This document shows positions 50,494 through 61,008 of a stretch of 64,000 nt of DNA, piece by piece (the first letter of the stretch is position 1; every line of letters begins with the position of its first letter). Both the position numbers and the translations under genes were made by a program. Origin of the DNA: Hydrogenophaga sp. (GTDB lineage: Bacteria; Pseudomonadota; Gammaproteobacteria; Burkholderiales; Burkholderiaceae_C); contig NZ_JAUSCF010000004.1 of the NCBI RefSeq assembly GCF_030651625.1, forward strand, positions 45,298-109,297. The letters run 5' to 3'. The notes under the pieces were generated by a model, which was given only the letters and a program-made list of their open reading frames with translations, was not told where the DNA came from and searched no databases.

Positions 50494-52743
50494 TCATTTG
50501 GTGTCGAAAGTGGTCGCGCCGTCCCAACTGGATTCGGGGGGTGAGCGACGCATGAAGGCTACCCGCTCAGTCATGCGCTGGTAAAGGACTTTTTCCGCAT
50601 TCTGCCGGCTCAGGTTGAGCAACAACACATCGCAATCGTCCCACGCTTGCGCGCGCCAGGCCGAAAGCGCCTGCTTCCACAAGGCCATTTCTTTCAACAG
50701 ATCTGGGGAAGCGTCACCGGCGCGGCACAACGGTGTGTGAATCGTCACGGCGTGTGCCTTCCCCTTGACACGCACCCTGTCAAGTTCTTGCCACAAAACC
50801 CCCGGACACTGGGCGCGCGTGGTGTCGCTGGCCACAATCGTCGCGCCGTACCGGGCGGCGAGGCCTTCCAGCCGGGACGCGAGATTGACCGCATCGCCAA
50901 TGACGGTGTAGCTGCGGCGCACGTCGGAACCCATGTCGCCCACGCACATGTCGCCGGTGTTCAGGCCAATGCCGACGCCGATCGCGGGCAAGCCTTGCCG
51001 GGCATGTTCGCGGTTGATGGCGTCGACTTCGGCGGCCATGTCGAGTGCGGCCTGTACCGCCAGGGCGGCGTGGTCCGGCGTATGTACGGGCGCACCCCAG
51101 AAGGCCATCACGCAGTCGCCCATGTATTTGTCGATGGTGCCACGGTGCTGGCGAATGACATGGGTGAGGCGGCTGAACACGGCGTTGAGCAAGGCCTGCA
51201 GCTCGGTGGGCGCCATGGTTTCAGCGAGGCGGGTGAAGCCGCGCATGTCGCAGAACATCACGGTGAGTTCGCGTGCGTCGGCGGCCATGGTGTAGCGGTC
51301 GGGGTCCTTCACCATTTCGTCGACCAGTTCGGGCGGCACGTAGGTACCGAACAGGTGGGCGAGTTCGCGCTTGGCGCGGCTTTCCACCAGGTAGCCATAG
51401 CTCATGTTGAGCGCAAAGGCCAGGGCCGCCATGACCAGACTGGTGGCCAGTGGCAAGACCAGGGCATGGCCCACGTAGAGCCAGAAGTTCAGCGCCACGA
51501 TGGCCCCGACCACGCCCAAGCTCAAGGCCACTGCCCGTGTGGCCGACAGCAGCGGCAGCCACAGCGCCAGCACCAGGCCAGCCGCAATCAGCACCAGCAC
51601 CTCATAACCCAGCGCGTAGTCGGGCCGCACCAGGATCTCGCCGTCGAGCAGGCTGGCGATCAGGTTGGCGTGGGTTTCCACGCCGGGATAGGTCTGGCCC
51701 ACGGGCGTGACGCGCAGATCGAGCAGGCCAGGCGCGGTGGTGCCCAGCAGCGCAATCTTGCCTTTGAGCGCACCGCCGGGGATGCGCTTGGCCAGCACGT
51801 CGGCCGCCGAGTGGTAGCGGAACGAACCGCCCTGGGGCCCACCAGGCCCGCGGAACGGCACCAGCGCCAGCACCCGGTCGTCCACCGGAATGGCCAGCTC
51901 GGTGCCGCCCTGGGTGAGGCGCACGCTCTCCAGCGCCTGGTACCGGCGCTGCAGCAGGCCGCCGGCGGGAAAGCCCGGCTCCACTGTGGGCAGCCCCACC
52001 AGCCGGCGGAACATGGCCAGCGACAGCGATTCGTAGTAACGGCCTTCGAACTCGGCCAGCAGCGGCACCGAGCGCACCACGCCATCGCTGGCGGTGATGG
52101 CGTTGAAGAACCCGGCCTGTGGCGCCACCGCCATCAGTGAACCGAGGTTGGCGCCGTGGCCATTCCAGCTCGTGGCGCGAATGGTGCGCCCCTGAAGGGC
52201 GCCGGGTTCCATCACGGGCTCGGGCAACACACCACTCTTGCGTCCGTCTCGGTCGCTGGTGAAGTAGTAACCCAGCACCACAGGGCGGTTCTGCAGGCTG
52301 CGGGCAAACAGGGCGTCGTGGTCCAGTTCGGGGCGCAGTTGTTCGATATGTTCGGCCAGGCCCGGCACATCGGCCAGCCTGCCCTGGGCAAGGGCTTCCA
52401 GCTGGCGCAGGCCCGAACTGTCGTCGGGCTCGGCAAACACCGTGTCAAAGCCCAGCAGGGCGATGCCATGGTCGTCGAACAGGGTGTCGACCAGACGGGC
52501 CAGGTGGTTGCGCGACCAGGGCCAGCGGCCCACCTCGGCCAGGCTCTGTTCATCGATATCGATGATCACGACCCGCTCGTCGAGCGTCTGCGGCATGGTG
52601 GCGCGCAGGCGGGCGTCAAAAATGATGTCGTCGAGCCGCTGCAGCACGCCCATGGGCAGCGCGCCTGCCGCATGCAGCAGTGCAAAGATCAGCGGAAGCA
52701 GGGTGACCGCGATGCGGGCGGCGTGTTTGCTCAGCGCCTGCAT
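50494..52743 (-). CDS. CHASE2-domain class III adenylate cyclase
   Basis: The 749-residue membrane protein has an N-terminal helix (residues 10-28), a periplasmic CHASE2 sensor domain (about 30-360), three helices (about 375-455) and a C-terminal class III cyclase domain (about 490-690). Metal-binding Asp residues are in VMFCDMRGFT and KYMGDCVMAFWG. Lys in IDKYMGD and Asp in IGDAVNLASRLE fit ATP rather than GTP as substrate. It should make cAMP in response to an unknown periplasmic signal. It stands next to the MBL phosphodiesterase gene and upstream of an FHA/PP2C/kinase set. Confidence 0.9.
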   Translation of the reverse strand: MQALSKHAARIAVTLLPLIFALLHAAGALPMGVLQRLDDIIFDARLRATMPQTLDERVVIIDIDEQSLAEVGRWPWSRNHLARLVDTLFDDHGIALLGFDTVFAEPDDSSGLRQLEALAQGRLADVPGLAEHIEQLRPELDHDALFARSLQNRPVVLGYYFTSDRDGRKSGVLPEPVMEPGALQGRTIRATSWNGHGANLGSLMAVAPQAGFFNAITASDGVVRSVPLLAEFEGRYYESLSLAMFRRLVGLPTVEPGFPAGGLLQRRYQALESVRLTQGGTELAIPVDDRVLALVPFRGPGGPQGGSFRYHSAADVLAKRIPGGALKGKIALLGTTAPGLLDLRVTPVGQTYPGVETHANLIASLLDGEILVRPDYALGYEVLVLIAAGLVLALWLPLLSATRAVALSLGVVGAIVALNFWLYVGHALVLPLATSLVMAALAFALNMSYGYLVESRAKRELAHLFGTYVPPELVDEMVKDPDRYTMAADARELTVMFCDMRGFTRLAETMAPTELQALLNAVFSRLTHVIRQHRGTIDKYMGDCVMAFWGAPVHTPDHAALAVQAALDMAAEVDAINREHARQGLPAIGVGIGLNTGDMCVGDMGSDVRRSYTVIGDAVNLASRLEGLAARYGATIVASDTTRAQCPGVLWQELDRVRVKGKAHAVTIHTPLCRAGDASPDLLKEMALWKQALSAWRAQAWDDCDVLLLNLSRQNAEKVLYQRMTERVAFMRRSPPESSWDGATTFDTK

Positions 52744-52801
52744 GCGGAGAGCCGGACGTGAGAGGCGTGGGTACCTGGCCCAGGGCTCGCGCCCTGGTGC
52801 A

Positions 52802-53446
52802 TCACTTCTGGATGAACTGCATTTGCGTGCCCGCCAGTTCGATCAGATCGCCATGCCGCAGATCGACGGCTTCGGTGCCCATCGGCTTGGAATTGATGGT
52901 GGGGCGCGTGGCACCTTCAACCAGCGCCACCACGTAGCCGTGCGGACGGCGGGTGATGGCCGCCACGGCCACGCCGGGTTTGCCGATGGTGGTGACCACC
53001 TTGACCAGCGGCACTTCGCGCCCGGCCGCCGCACCCGACATGACCTTGATGGCGGCATTGCCCACGGAACCTGCCGAAGCGGCTGCCGGGGCCGGGGCGG
53101 ACTGTTCGACGACAGCGCCCGAGTTGATGACCATGGTCTTTTCGTGCTTGTCCGCGAAGCTGTCGTTCACGAACTTGATCTTGTACTTGCCGATCTCGAC
53201 CGTGTCGCCATTCTGCAACTGCTGCTTCTTGATGGCCTTGCCGTTGACGTAGGTGCCGTTGGTGCTGTTGAGGTCTTCCAGAAACACGTCGGCGCCCGAC
53301 ATCTGCATCACGGCGTGCTCGCCACTGACCGCCAGGTTGTCGATCACGATGTCGTTGTAGGGCCGGCGGCCCAGGGTCGTGCGGTCTTTGGTGAGCTGCA
53401 CTTCTTTCATGACGACACCGTCGATGGATACGATCATTTTCGGCAT
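52802..53446 (-). CDS. FHA-domain protein with a second FHA-like half
   Basis: The 214-residue cytoplasmic protein has an N-terminal FHA domain (about residues 1-95) with the phosphothreonine-binding elements TLGRRPYNDIVID, SGEHAVM and NSTNGTYVNG. A low-complexity Ala-rich linker follows, then a degenerate FHA-like half (about 135-214; TTIGKPGVAVAAI, RPTINSKPMG) that lacks the canonical R and S-x-x-H residues. It probably reads out phosphorylation by the neighbouring Ser/Thr kinase and is reset by the PP2C phosphatase. Confidence 0.87.
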   Translation of the reverse strand: MPKMIVSIDGVVMKEVQLTKDRTTLGRRPYNDIVIDNLAVSGEHAVMQMSGADVFLEDLNSTNGTYVNGKAIKKQQLQNGDTVEIGKYKIKFVNDSFADKHEKTMVINSGAVVEQSAPAPAAASAGSVGNAAIKVMSGAAAGREVPLVKVVTTIGKPGVAVAAITRRPHGYVVALVEGATRPTINSKPMGTEAVDLRHGDLIELAGTQMQFIQK

Positions 53447-53489
53447 GGCCGACTCCTGTGGACTCTAAAAAACGGGATCTGGAAAGCGA

Positions 53490-54275
53490 TCATTGACCCA
53501 GCATTCGAGACAACAAGCCCTTGCGCACGGGCTTGCTTCTGGCGGCTGCCAGTATGACTGAAATATTATCGCGTCCGCCGCTGTCATTGGCTGCGTCGAT
53601 CAGGGCGTGCGCTTTTTCCTCGAGTGTGCCGGCCGTCACGAGCAGGGCCGCAATGCGCTGGTCATTGATCATGTCGCTCAATCCGTCGGAACAGAGCACG
53701 AAGAGATCGCCCTCTTCCACGCGGAATTCGTTGACTTCCAGCAACACCGTGTCTTCCACACCCAGGGCGCGGGTGACCAGGTTCTTGTGCGTGGCGAACT
53801 GGGCCTGCTCGGGCGTGATGAGGCCGGCGTCGAGCTGCTCCTGCAGCAGGGAATGATCACGTGTGAGTTGCACGAAGGCACCTTCGCGCAGGCGGTAGCA
53901 GCGCGAGTCGCCCACGTGGCCAATGAGTGTGCGGGCTTCTTGAAACACCCCCATGACCAGCGTGGTGCCCATGCCGGCGTATTGCGGCTGTGAGTTGGCG
54001 GCGTTGAAGATCGAGCGGTTGGCATTGTCGATGCAGATTTCCATCGCGCGCTTGATTTCGCGCGAGCTGGCCTGTGCGCCTCCCTCGGCCATCCAGCGTC
54101 CGAGTTCGCTGCGAACAAAGGTGGTGGCCATGGCACTGGCCACTTCACCGGCGTTGTAGCCTCCCATGCCATCGGCCAGGATGGCAATGTGATTGTCGAC
54201 ATCGAGCGCCACGGAATCTTCGTTGTTGTCGCGCAGCATGCCGGTGTCGGTGAGGCTGAAATACTCAAAATTCAT
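53490..54275 (-). CDS. PP2C-type Ser/Thr phosphatase
   Basis: The 261-residue PPM/PP2C phosphatase carries metal-binding motifs in order: RDNNEDSV, ILADGMGGYNAGEVAS, then GHVGDSRCYRLR, FVLCSDGLSDMI and SGGRDNISVIL. All the key Asp residues are present. It should remove phosphates placed by the kinase whose gene lies directly upstream; the two genes overlap by 4 bp (ATGA) and are surely cotranslated. The ATG at 54275 is chosen over an upstream in-frame start inside the kinase gene. Confidence 0.93.
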   Translation of the reverse strand: MNFEYFSLTDTGMLRDNNEDSVALDVDNHIAILADGMGGYNAGEVASAMATTFVRSELGRWMAEGGAQASSREIKRAMEICIDNANRSIFNAANSQPQYAGMGTTLVMGVFQEARTLIGHVGDSRCYRLREGAFVQLTRDHSLLQEQLDAGLITPEQAQFATHKNLVTRALGVEDTVLLEVNEFRVEEGDLFVLCSDGLSDMINDQRIAALLVTAGTLEEKAHALIDAANDSGGRDNISVILAAARSKPVRKGLLSRMLGQ

Positions 54276-57016
54276 GATCGAGTTGGATGGGGGCCGCCCC
54301 GCAATCCGGCTGAATTGTTGTTGTCTGGAGGGTTCGTCTGAGCGACCACGGCGGTGGTTTCGAATTCTGTGGTGGAGGTCGCTTCTGCCTGCCCGGACGC
54401 CCATGCCCGGGTTTTCTCGAATGTGTTGTCTGTCGCCATGGGGGCCGCTTCATCTTGCGTGTCGTGCAGGCCCGTTGCCAGCACTTCACGCAGCTGGTTT
54501 GAGAGCTCTGCCCCGGTCTGAAACCGGGCATCGGGCTTTTTGGCCAGCAAGCGATCCAGTATATCGGCGAGTGCCTGCGGCAATTGCGGGCGCACGCTGC
54601 GCACGCTGGGCGCTGGCTGGTTGGCGATCTGGTACATCAGGGCCGCCATGGAATCGCCTGCCAGAGGCAGGCTGCCGGTCAGCAACTGGTAGAGGGTCAC
54701 ACCCAGGGAATACAGGTCGGAGCGGCCATCCACCCGCTGCCCGGCCAGTTGCTCCGGCGACATGAAACTGGGCGTACCCATCACCATGCCGGTCTTGGTC
54801 TTGCTCGCATCGGTGATGCGGGCAATGCCGAAATCGGTGACTTTGACCGACTGGGAGGCGGGGTCGAACATGATGTTGGCGGGCTTGATGTCGCGGTGCA
54901 CCACATTCTGGCGGTGCGCATAGTCCAGCGCCAGCGCCACCTGATCGCCGATGCGAATCACCGCATCAACGGGCAGCAGACTGCCTGCCCGCGTGTGCTC
55001 CAGCAAGTCGCGACCTTGCAGGAACTCCATCGCAATGAACGCGAGATCGTGGTCTTCGCCGGCGTCGAAGATGGTGACGATGTGCGGGTGTTGCAGGCGC
55101 CCTGCCGTTTCCGCTTCACGAAAAAAGCGCTGGCGTGCGTCGTGCAGTTCATGGCCTTCGAACTCCGCGCTGAGCGCGAGTGTCTTGATGGCCACCACAC
55201 GGCCAATCTTGGGGTCGCGCCCCTGATAGACCACACCCATGGCACCCTTGCCGAGTTCTTTTTCCACCTGGTAGCGGCCCAGCATCGGCTTCTCCACCCC
55301 GCCTTCGGCCAGCAGCAGCGTGCCCCCTGGGTGGGACGCGCCAGAGCCGAGCATCACCGTTTCCGACAGGTTCCGGGCACGCGCACGGCGGGCCTTCACG
55401 TCGGCGTCTCTGGGGTCCATGTCGGCCATGTGGGCGTACACCGCCTCGGCCTTGTTGAACTGGCGCTTGCGCTCGTAGTCCAGTGCGAGTTGCTGCAGGT
55501 TCTGCATCAGGTCGAGGCTGTGGGGCACGCGGCGGAAGCGGTCGAAGGCCATGTCGAGCTGGCCCTGGCCCTGCAGGGCCAGACCCATCATGCGGTTGGT
55601 TTCAGCGGATTCGCGGTCGGTGTGTTGTTTGCCCGCCTCGGTTGCGAGAAAGCGGCGGGTGGTGATGGCGCCGTGGCCAATCAGCAACAGGCTGGCAGGG
55701 AACACGAGTGGAAGCCACAGCGACGTTGACGACAACAGCACGAACTGGGACCCCAGCAGCGCCACAAAAAGCGCTGCCGTGATCCAGGCACTGGCTGCCG
55801 CCCCCAGCCTGGGCAGTCCGGCAACGATGTACAACGCGACCAGCAACAAAACCCCCAGCACCGCGAGCCCCCCCCACACGGGCTCGGCAATGAAATGCCC
55901 CCCCAGAATGCTGGAGGTGATGTGCGCCATGGTTTCGGCGGGCGACATCGACGCCGAAACCGGCGTGGCGAACGCACCACCCACCCCGGCCGCGGTGGCG
56001 CCGATGATCACGATCTTGTCGGCGTATTTGCTGGCTGGAATGGCCCCCGAGATCACGTCATAGAAAGCATCCACTGAAATGGCCCGCTGGGCGCCAGCAT
56101 CGCGGTAGAACTGCGGCAGCACGCGTGCCGAATCATCGCTCGGGATGACCCTGTTGCCCAGACGGATGCCTTCACCGGGCACCCACCCGATGTCGGCGAT
56201 TTTCAGGTTCAGGCTGTGGGCCGCAATGCTCAGCCCCATCGATGGAATCGCCATCTGGTCGAAATGAATGAACAGCGGCTCCCTCCGCACCACGCCATCG
56301 ACGTCGGCGGTCTGGTTGAGATGCGCCACGGCCACCGCCGCCGAGCCAATGGCTGGCAGGGGTTGCTGTGTGCGAAGTGCAGGCAGTCCGAAGCCAACGG
56401 GGGCGCTGATGGCGTTGCGCTGGGCGAAAGCAGGCAGAGGCGCGTCCGGCCGCCCTTGGGGTTCACCCAGAACAAACAACGAAGGCACGATGACGTTGCC
56501 GGCCCGCTGCATGCTGCCGGCCAGGCGCGCATCGGAGTCCAGGCGTTGCTCGGCTTCGGCGATGAAATTTTGCAGTTCGCTGCGCGCCGCGTCACTCAGG
56601 CCATCCATGCGTGGCACGGAGCTGGACGTGCCGTCGATCCGGGATTGCAGGGCACGCAACTCCACCAGGCCACGGTCGGTCTGGGGCTCAAAAAAGAACG
56701 CCGTGTGGGCAATGGTTTTGGCGCCAGCAGCAGACAACTGGTCTATCAGCTGCGCATGCACTTCGCGTGGCCACGGCCACCGGCCAATGTTGGCAATGCT
56801 GCGGTCATCGATGGCGATCACGGCAAGCCGATCGTTCGGTACCCTGTCGCTGCTCGCCACACCGAAGTCGTAGAAGCGCCGCTCAAGGCCGGAAAAAAGG
56901 TCGGTCGACGCGTGCAGGGCCAGCGCGAGCAGCATCACCGACAACCCTGCCAGGGTGTCGCTTCGCCAGAATGGGCCTCTCCTCCCTTCCGTCTTTTTTG
57001 CTCGCTTGCTGGACAA
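54272..57016 (-). CDS. CHASE2-domain Ser/Thr protein kinase
   Basis: The 914-residue protein has an N-terminal helix (about residues 21-38), a periplasmic CHASE2 domain (about 40-360), three helices (about 375-450) and a helical linker. A complete Hanks-type kinase domain follows (about 583-850). Kinase motifs are GKGAMGVVYQG (P-loop), VAIK (Lys), HRDIKPANIMFD (catalytic loop), DFGIAR, and MGTPSFMSPEQ (APE-like). The same sensor type as in the cyclase nearby suggests both read related envelope signals. The C-terminal ~60 residues are low complexity. It is cotranslated with the PP2C phosphatase. Confidence 0.92.
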   Translation of the reverse strand: MSSKRAKKTEGRRGPFWRSDTLAGLSVMLLALALHASTDLFSGLERRFYDFGVASSDRVPNDRLAVIAIDDRSIANIGRWPWPREVHAQLIDQLSAAGAKTIAHTAFFFEPQTDRGLVELRALQSRIDGTSSSVPRMDGLSDAARSELQNFIAEAEQRLDSDARLAGSMQRAGNVIVPSLFVLGEPQGRPDAPLPAFAQRNAISAPVGFGLPALRTQQPLPAIGSAAVAVAHLNQTADVDGVVRREPLFIHFDQMAIPSMGLSIAAHSLNLKIADIGWVPGEGIRLGNRVIPSDDSARVLPQFYRDAGAQRAISVDAFYDVISGAIPASKYADKIVIIGATAAGVGGAFATPVSASMSPAETMAHITSSILGGHFIAEPVWGGLAVLGVLLLVALYIVAGLPRLGAAASAWITAALFVALLGSQFVLLSSTSLWLPLVFPASLLLIGHGAITTRRFLATEAGKQHTDRESAETNRMMGLALQGQGQLDMAFDRFRRVPHSLDLMQNLQQLALDYERKRQFNKAEAVYAHMADMDPRDADVKARRARARNLSETVMLGSGASHPGGTLLLAEGGVEKPMLGRYQVEKELGKGAMGVVYQGRDPKIGRVVAIKTLALSAEFEGHELHDARQRFFREAETAGRLQHPHIVTIFDAGEDHDLAFIAMEFLQGRDLLEHTRAGSLLPVDAVIRIGDQVALALDYAHRQNVVHRDIKPANIMFDPASQSVKVTDFGIARITDASKTKTGMVMGTPSFMSPEQLAGQRVDGRSDLYSLGVTLYQLLTGSLPLAGDSMAALMYQIANQPAPSVRSVRPQLPQALADILDRLLAKKPDARFQTGAELSNQLREVLATGLHDTQDEAAPMATDNTFEKTRAWASGQAEATSTTEFETTAVVAQTNPPDNNNSAGLRGGPHPTRS

Positions 57017-57206
57017 ATGGCACCCTGCAGGAAATGCGGCTGGTTGTGCGCCGCGGAAGATTGCCCAGCATCCCGGCGGGTGTCACCGCGTGATGGGCTG
57101 GAGGCAGACAGGATCAGGCTCTGGCTCTGGCTTGTTGCATTTTGTTTCAAAATCCATTGGAGTTCAAGCCCGACTGCATATTTAACGCCTCACCCTGCCC
57201 AGGCGC

Positions 57207-57235
57207 GAAAAAAAAGGCAACGCAAGCGTTGCCTT
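57207..57235 (-). terminator. Intrinsic terminator of the sucCD operon
   Basis: On the minus strand AAGGCAACG-CTTG-CGTTGCCTT is followed by a run of eight T residues, a classical terminator about 30 bp after the sucD stop. Confidence 0.9.
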
Positions 57236-57263
57236 CTTCACGCGGACGCGCGTCTTGTTTCGT

Positions 57264-58157
57264 TTACAGCTGGGCTTTGAGCAACTTGCCGAGTTCAGAC
57301 GGGTTGCGTGTGATGATGAATCCCGACTCTTCCATGATCGCGAGCTTGGCATCGGCCGTGTCGGCGCCGCCAGAGATCAGCGCACCGGCGTGGCCCATGC
57401 GCTTGCCGGGAGGGGCGGTCACGCCAGCAATGAAACCCACGATGGGCTTCTTCATGTTGGCCTTGCACCACATGGCGGCTTCGGCTTCATCCGGTCCGCC
57501 GATTTCGCCGATCATGATCACGGCGTCGGTGTCCGGGTCGTCGTTGAAGGCCTGCATCACGTCGATGTGCTTGAGGCCGTTGATGGGGTCACCACCGATG
57601 CCCACGGCACTCGACTGGCCCAGACCCACTTCGGTCAGCATGGCCACGGCTTCGTAGGTCAGCGTGCCGGAGCGGCTCACCACGCCAATGCGGCCCTTGC
57701 GGTGGATGTGGCCGGGCATGATGCCGATCTTGATTTCGTCGGGGGTGATGAGACCGGGGCAGTTGGGGCCCAGCAGCAGGGTCCGCTTGCCGCCGGCGGC
57801 TTCCTTGGCCTTCATCTTGTTGCGCACTTCGAGCATGTCACGCACCGGAATGCCTTCGGTGATGCAGATGGCCAGGTCCAGATCGGCTTCCACGGCTTCC
57901 CAGATGGCGGCGGCCGCGCCGGCGGGCGGCACATAGATCACCGACACGGTGGCGCCGGTCTGGGACGCGGCTTCCTTGACGGAGGCATAGATCGGGATGT
58001 TGAAGATCGACTCGCCGGCCTTCTTTGGGTTCACGCCGGCCACGAAGCAGTTCTTGCCGTTTGCGTATTCCTGGCACTTTTCGGTGTGGAACTGGCCCGT
58101 CTTGCCCGTGATGCCCTGGGTGATGACCTTGGTGTCTTTGTTGATGTAAATGCTCAT
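57264..58157 (-). CDS. sucD: Succinyl-CoA synthetase alpha subunit
   Basis: This is the 297-residue alpha subunit of ADP-forming succinate-CoA ligase of the TCA cycle. The CoA-binding Rossmann domain starts MSIYINKDTKVITQGITGK. The phosphorylated active-site His is in the conserved GHAGALISGGADTA segment near residue 250; other landmarks are GPNCPGLITPDE and VSRSGTLTYEA. It is full length. It lies 146 bp downstream of sucC, with a dispersed intergenic repeat between them. Confidence 0.97.
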   Translation of the reverse strand: MSIYINKDTKVITQGITGKTGQFHTEKCQEYANGKNCFVAGVNPKKAGESIFNIPIYASVKEAASQTGATVSVIYVPPAGAAAAIWEAVEADLDLAICITEGIPVRDMLEVRNKMKAKEAAGGKRTLLLGPNCPGLITPDEIKIGIMPGHIHRKGRIGVVSRSGTLTYEAVAMLTEVGLGQSSAVGIGGDPINGLKHIDVMQAFNDDPDTDAVIMIGEIGGPDEAEAAMWCKANMKKPIVGFIAGVTAPPGKRMGHAGALISGGADTADAKLAIMEESGFIITRNPSELGKLLKAQL

Positions 58158-58303
58158 GATGATTCCTTGTCCAGATGCTGATGGGTGCGCTCGCCTTGCC
58201 TATCCAGCGGCCACCGCAGAACCGCCCTTCGACATGCTCAGGACGGGCTGCTGGTGGTGCCCCCTTACGGGGGAGGCGCCGCAGGCGCATCGGGGGTGGG
58301 TCA
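58158..58303. repeat. sucC-sucD spacer with dispersed intergenic repeat
   Basis: The spacer includes CGCCCTTCGACATGCTCAGG, which resembles the CCTTCGACAAGCTCAGG repeat common between Comamonadaceae genes, followed by a GC-rich hairpin (CCCCCTTACGGGGG). Its presence inside an operon is mildly unusual. Confidence 0.55.
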
Positions 58304-59464
<1,161 letters not shown>

Positions 59465-59652
59465 GAGGTCTCTCTCAGACTGGATGGGTTTCTTGTTCCC
59501 GGCCGAACAGCAGGCAACCGGACCACAGGCACTGGACACGGCAACCGGGAAATGTATCATGCTGCAATGCACCAACCTGGGTCGCCGCACCGCAGCGGAA
59601 CACGCGACTTTATGTGCATTTCCCTGAATCTGAACTGACAAGGCAAAAGGCA

Positions 59653-60564
59653 ATGGCCAAGGTATTCATTGATGGCGAGGCGGGCACCACGGGTCTGCAG
59701 ATCCGCGAGCGGCTGGAACTGATTCCCGCGATTGAGCTGGTCAGCATCGCGCCCGAGTTGCGCAAGGTCCCCTCCGCCAAACGGGAGCTGATGTCGCAGG
59801 TTGACCTGGTCATCCTGTGCCTGCACGACGATGCCGCTCGCGAATCGGTAGCAATGATCGATTCGCTGGCTGGTCACAAACCCAAGATCATCGACGCCTC
59901 CACAGCCCATCGCACGGCGCCGGGCTGGGTGTTCGGTTTTCCCGAATTGGCTGCCGGTCAGCGCGAAGCAGTGGTCAACGCCTCGCGCGTGGCCAACCCC
60001 GGTTGTTACGCCAGCGGTGCCATCGCCATGCTGCGCCCGCTGGTCGACGCGGGCGTACTGCCCGCTGATCACCCGGTCTGCCTCCCGGCAGTAAGCGGCT
60101 ACTCCGGCGGTGGGCGCACCATGATCGAGGCATTTGAGAAGGCCAGCGCTCCCGCGTACGAGTTGTACGCCCTGGGCCTGCAGCACAAACACATTCCCGA
60201 AATCATGGCCTACACCGGCCTGACCCGCCGGCCGATTTTCGTTCCTGCCGTGGGCAACTTCGCCCAGGGCATGCTGGTCGAACTGCCACTGCACCTGGAC
60301 ACCCTGCCCGGCCAGCCAACCCTCGCCGACCTGCACGCCATCTATGTGAAGCACTACGCTGACAGTGAATGGGTGCGGGCATTGCCAGCCACAGAAGACG
60401 GCAAACTCGATGCGCTCGCCCTCAACAACACCAACAAACTCGAAATCCGCGTGTTCGGCAACGCGCAAGCGCAGCACGCGGTGGTGGTGGCCCGTCTTGA
60501 CAACCTGGGCAAGGGCGCGAGCGGTGCTGCGGTACAGAATCTCAAACTGATGCTGGAAATATAG
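59653..60564 (+). CDS. argC: N-acetyl-gamma-glutamyl-phosphate reductase (type 2 ArgC)
   Basis: This 303-residue enzyme of arginine biosynthesis reduces N-acetylglutamyl phosphate to the semialdehyde with NADPH. It starts [20 protein letters not shown], the dinucleotide fold of the short type 2 ArgC group. The catalytic Cys lies in [13 protein letters not shown]; other motifs are DASTAHRT and [11 protein letters not shown]. The ATG at 59653 follows an AAGG site; an upstream extension to 59614 is not needed. Confidence 0.95.
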   Translation: MAKVFIDGEAGTTGLQIRERLELIPAIELVSIAPELRKVPSAKRELMSQVDLVILCLHDDAARESVAMIDSLAGHKPKIIDASTAHRTAPGWVFGFPELAAGQREAVVNASRVANPGCYASGAIAMLRPLVDAGVLPADHPVCLPAVSGYSGGGRTMIEAFEKASAPAYELYALGLQHKHIPEIMAYTGLTRRPIFVPAVGNFAQGMLVELPLHLDTLPGQPTLADLHAIYVKHYADSEWVRALPATEDGKLDALALNNTNKLEIRVFGNAQAQHAVVVARLDNLGKGASGAAVQNLKLMLEI

Positions 60565-60566
60565 AG

Positions 60567-60961
60567 GCCCCCACGCTCCACCGCTTGCGCGGGTCGCTGC
60601 CCCCCGAGGGGGCTGACCTTGCTTGGGGCGGCCCGGCGCTGCGGTCGGTCCGTTGCCCCCACGCTCCACCGCTTGCGCGGGTCGCTGCCCCCCCGAGGGG
60701 GCTGACCTTGCTTGGGGCGGCCCGGCGCTGCGGTCTGTCCGTTGCCCCCACGCTCCACCGCTTGCGCGGGTCGCTGCCCCCCGAGGGGGCTGACCTTGCT
60801 TGGGGCGGCCCGGCGCTGCGGTCGGTCCGTTGCCCCCACGCTCCACCGCTTGCGCGGGTCGCTGCCCCCCGAGGGGGCTGACCTTGCTTGGGGCGGCCCT
60901 GCGCTGCGGTCGGTCCTTTGCCCCCACGCTCCGCCGCTGCGCGGGTCGCTGCCCCCGAGGG
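60567..60961. repeat. 88-bp tandem repeat, four full copies and a partial fifth
   Basis: Units begin at 60567, 60655, 60744, 60832 and 60920 (88 or 89 bp apart); the fifth is cut at about 60961. Each contains a CCCCCGAGGGGG hairpin and the stretch CTTGCTTGGGGCGGCCC. Copies differ at only a few positions, so expansion was recent. The repeat lies between the argC stop and the recX end, filling the 60565-61008 gap; no gene is present. Confidence 0.93.
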
Positions 60962-61008
60962 TTTGATGTTGCTTGCAACGGTGCTCTGAAATTTGAGACT
61001 AACCGCCG

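Noticed and set aside
60567..60961. CRISPR array
   Set aside because: Units of 88 bp are repeated whole, with no unique spacers and no cas genes; it is a tandem repeat.
60585..60978. Long proline/arginine-rich open frames across the 88-bp repeats on both strands
   Set aside because: They arise from repetition of a GC-rich unit whose length (88) is not a multiple of three; no coding evidence.
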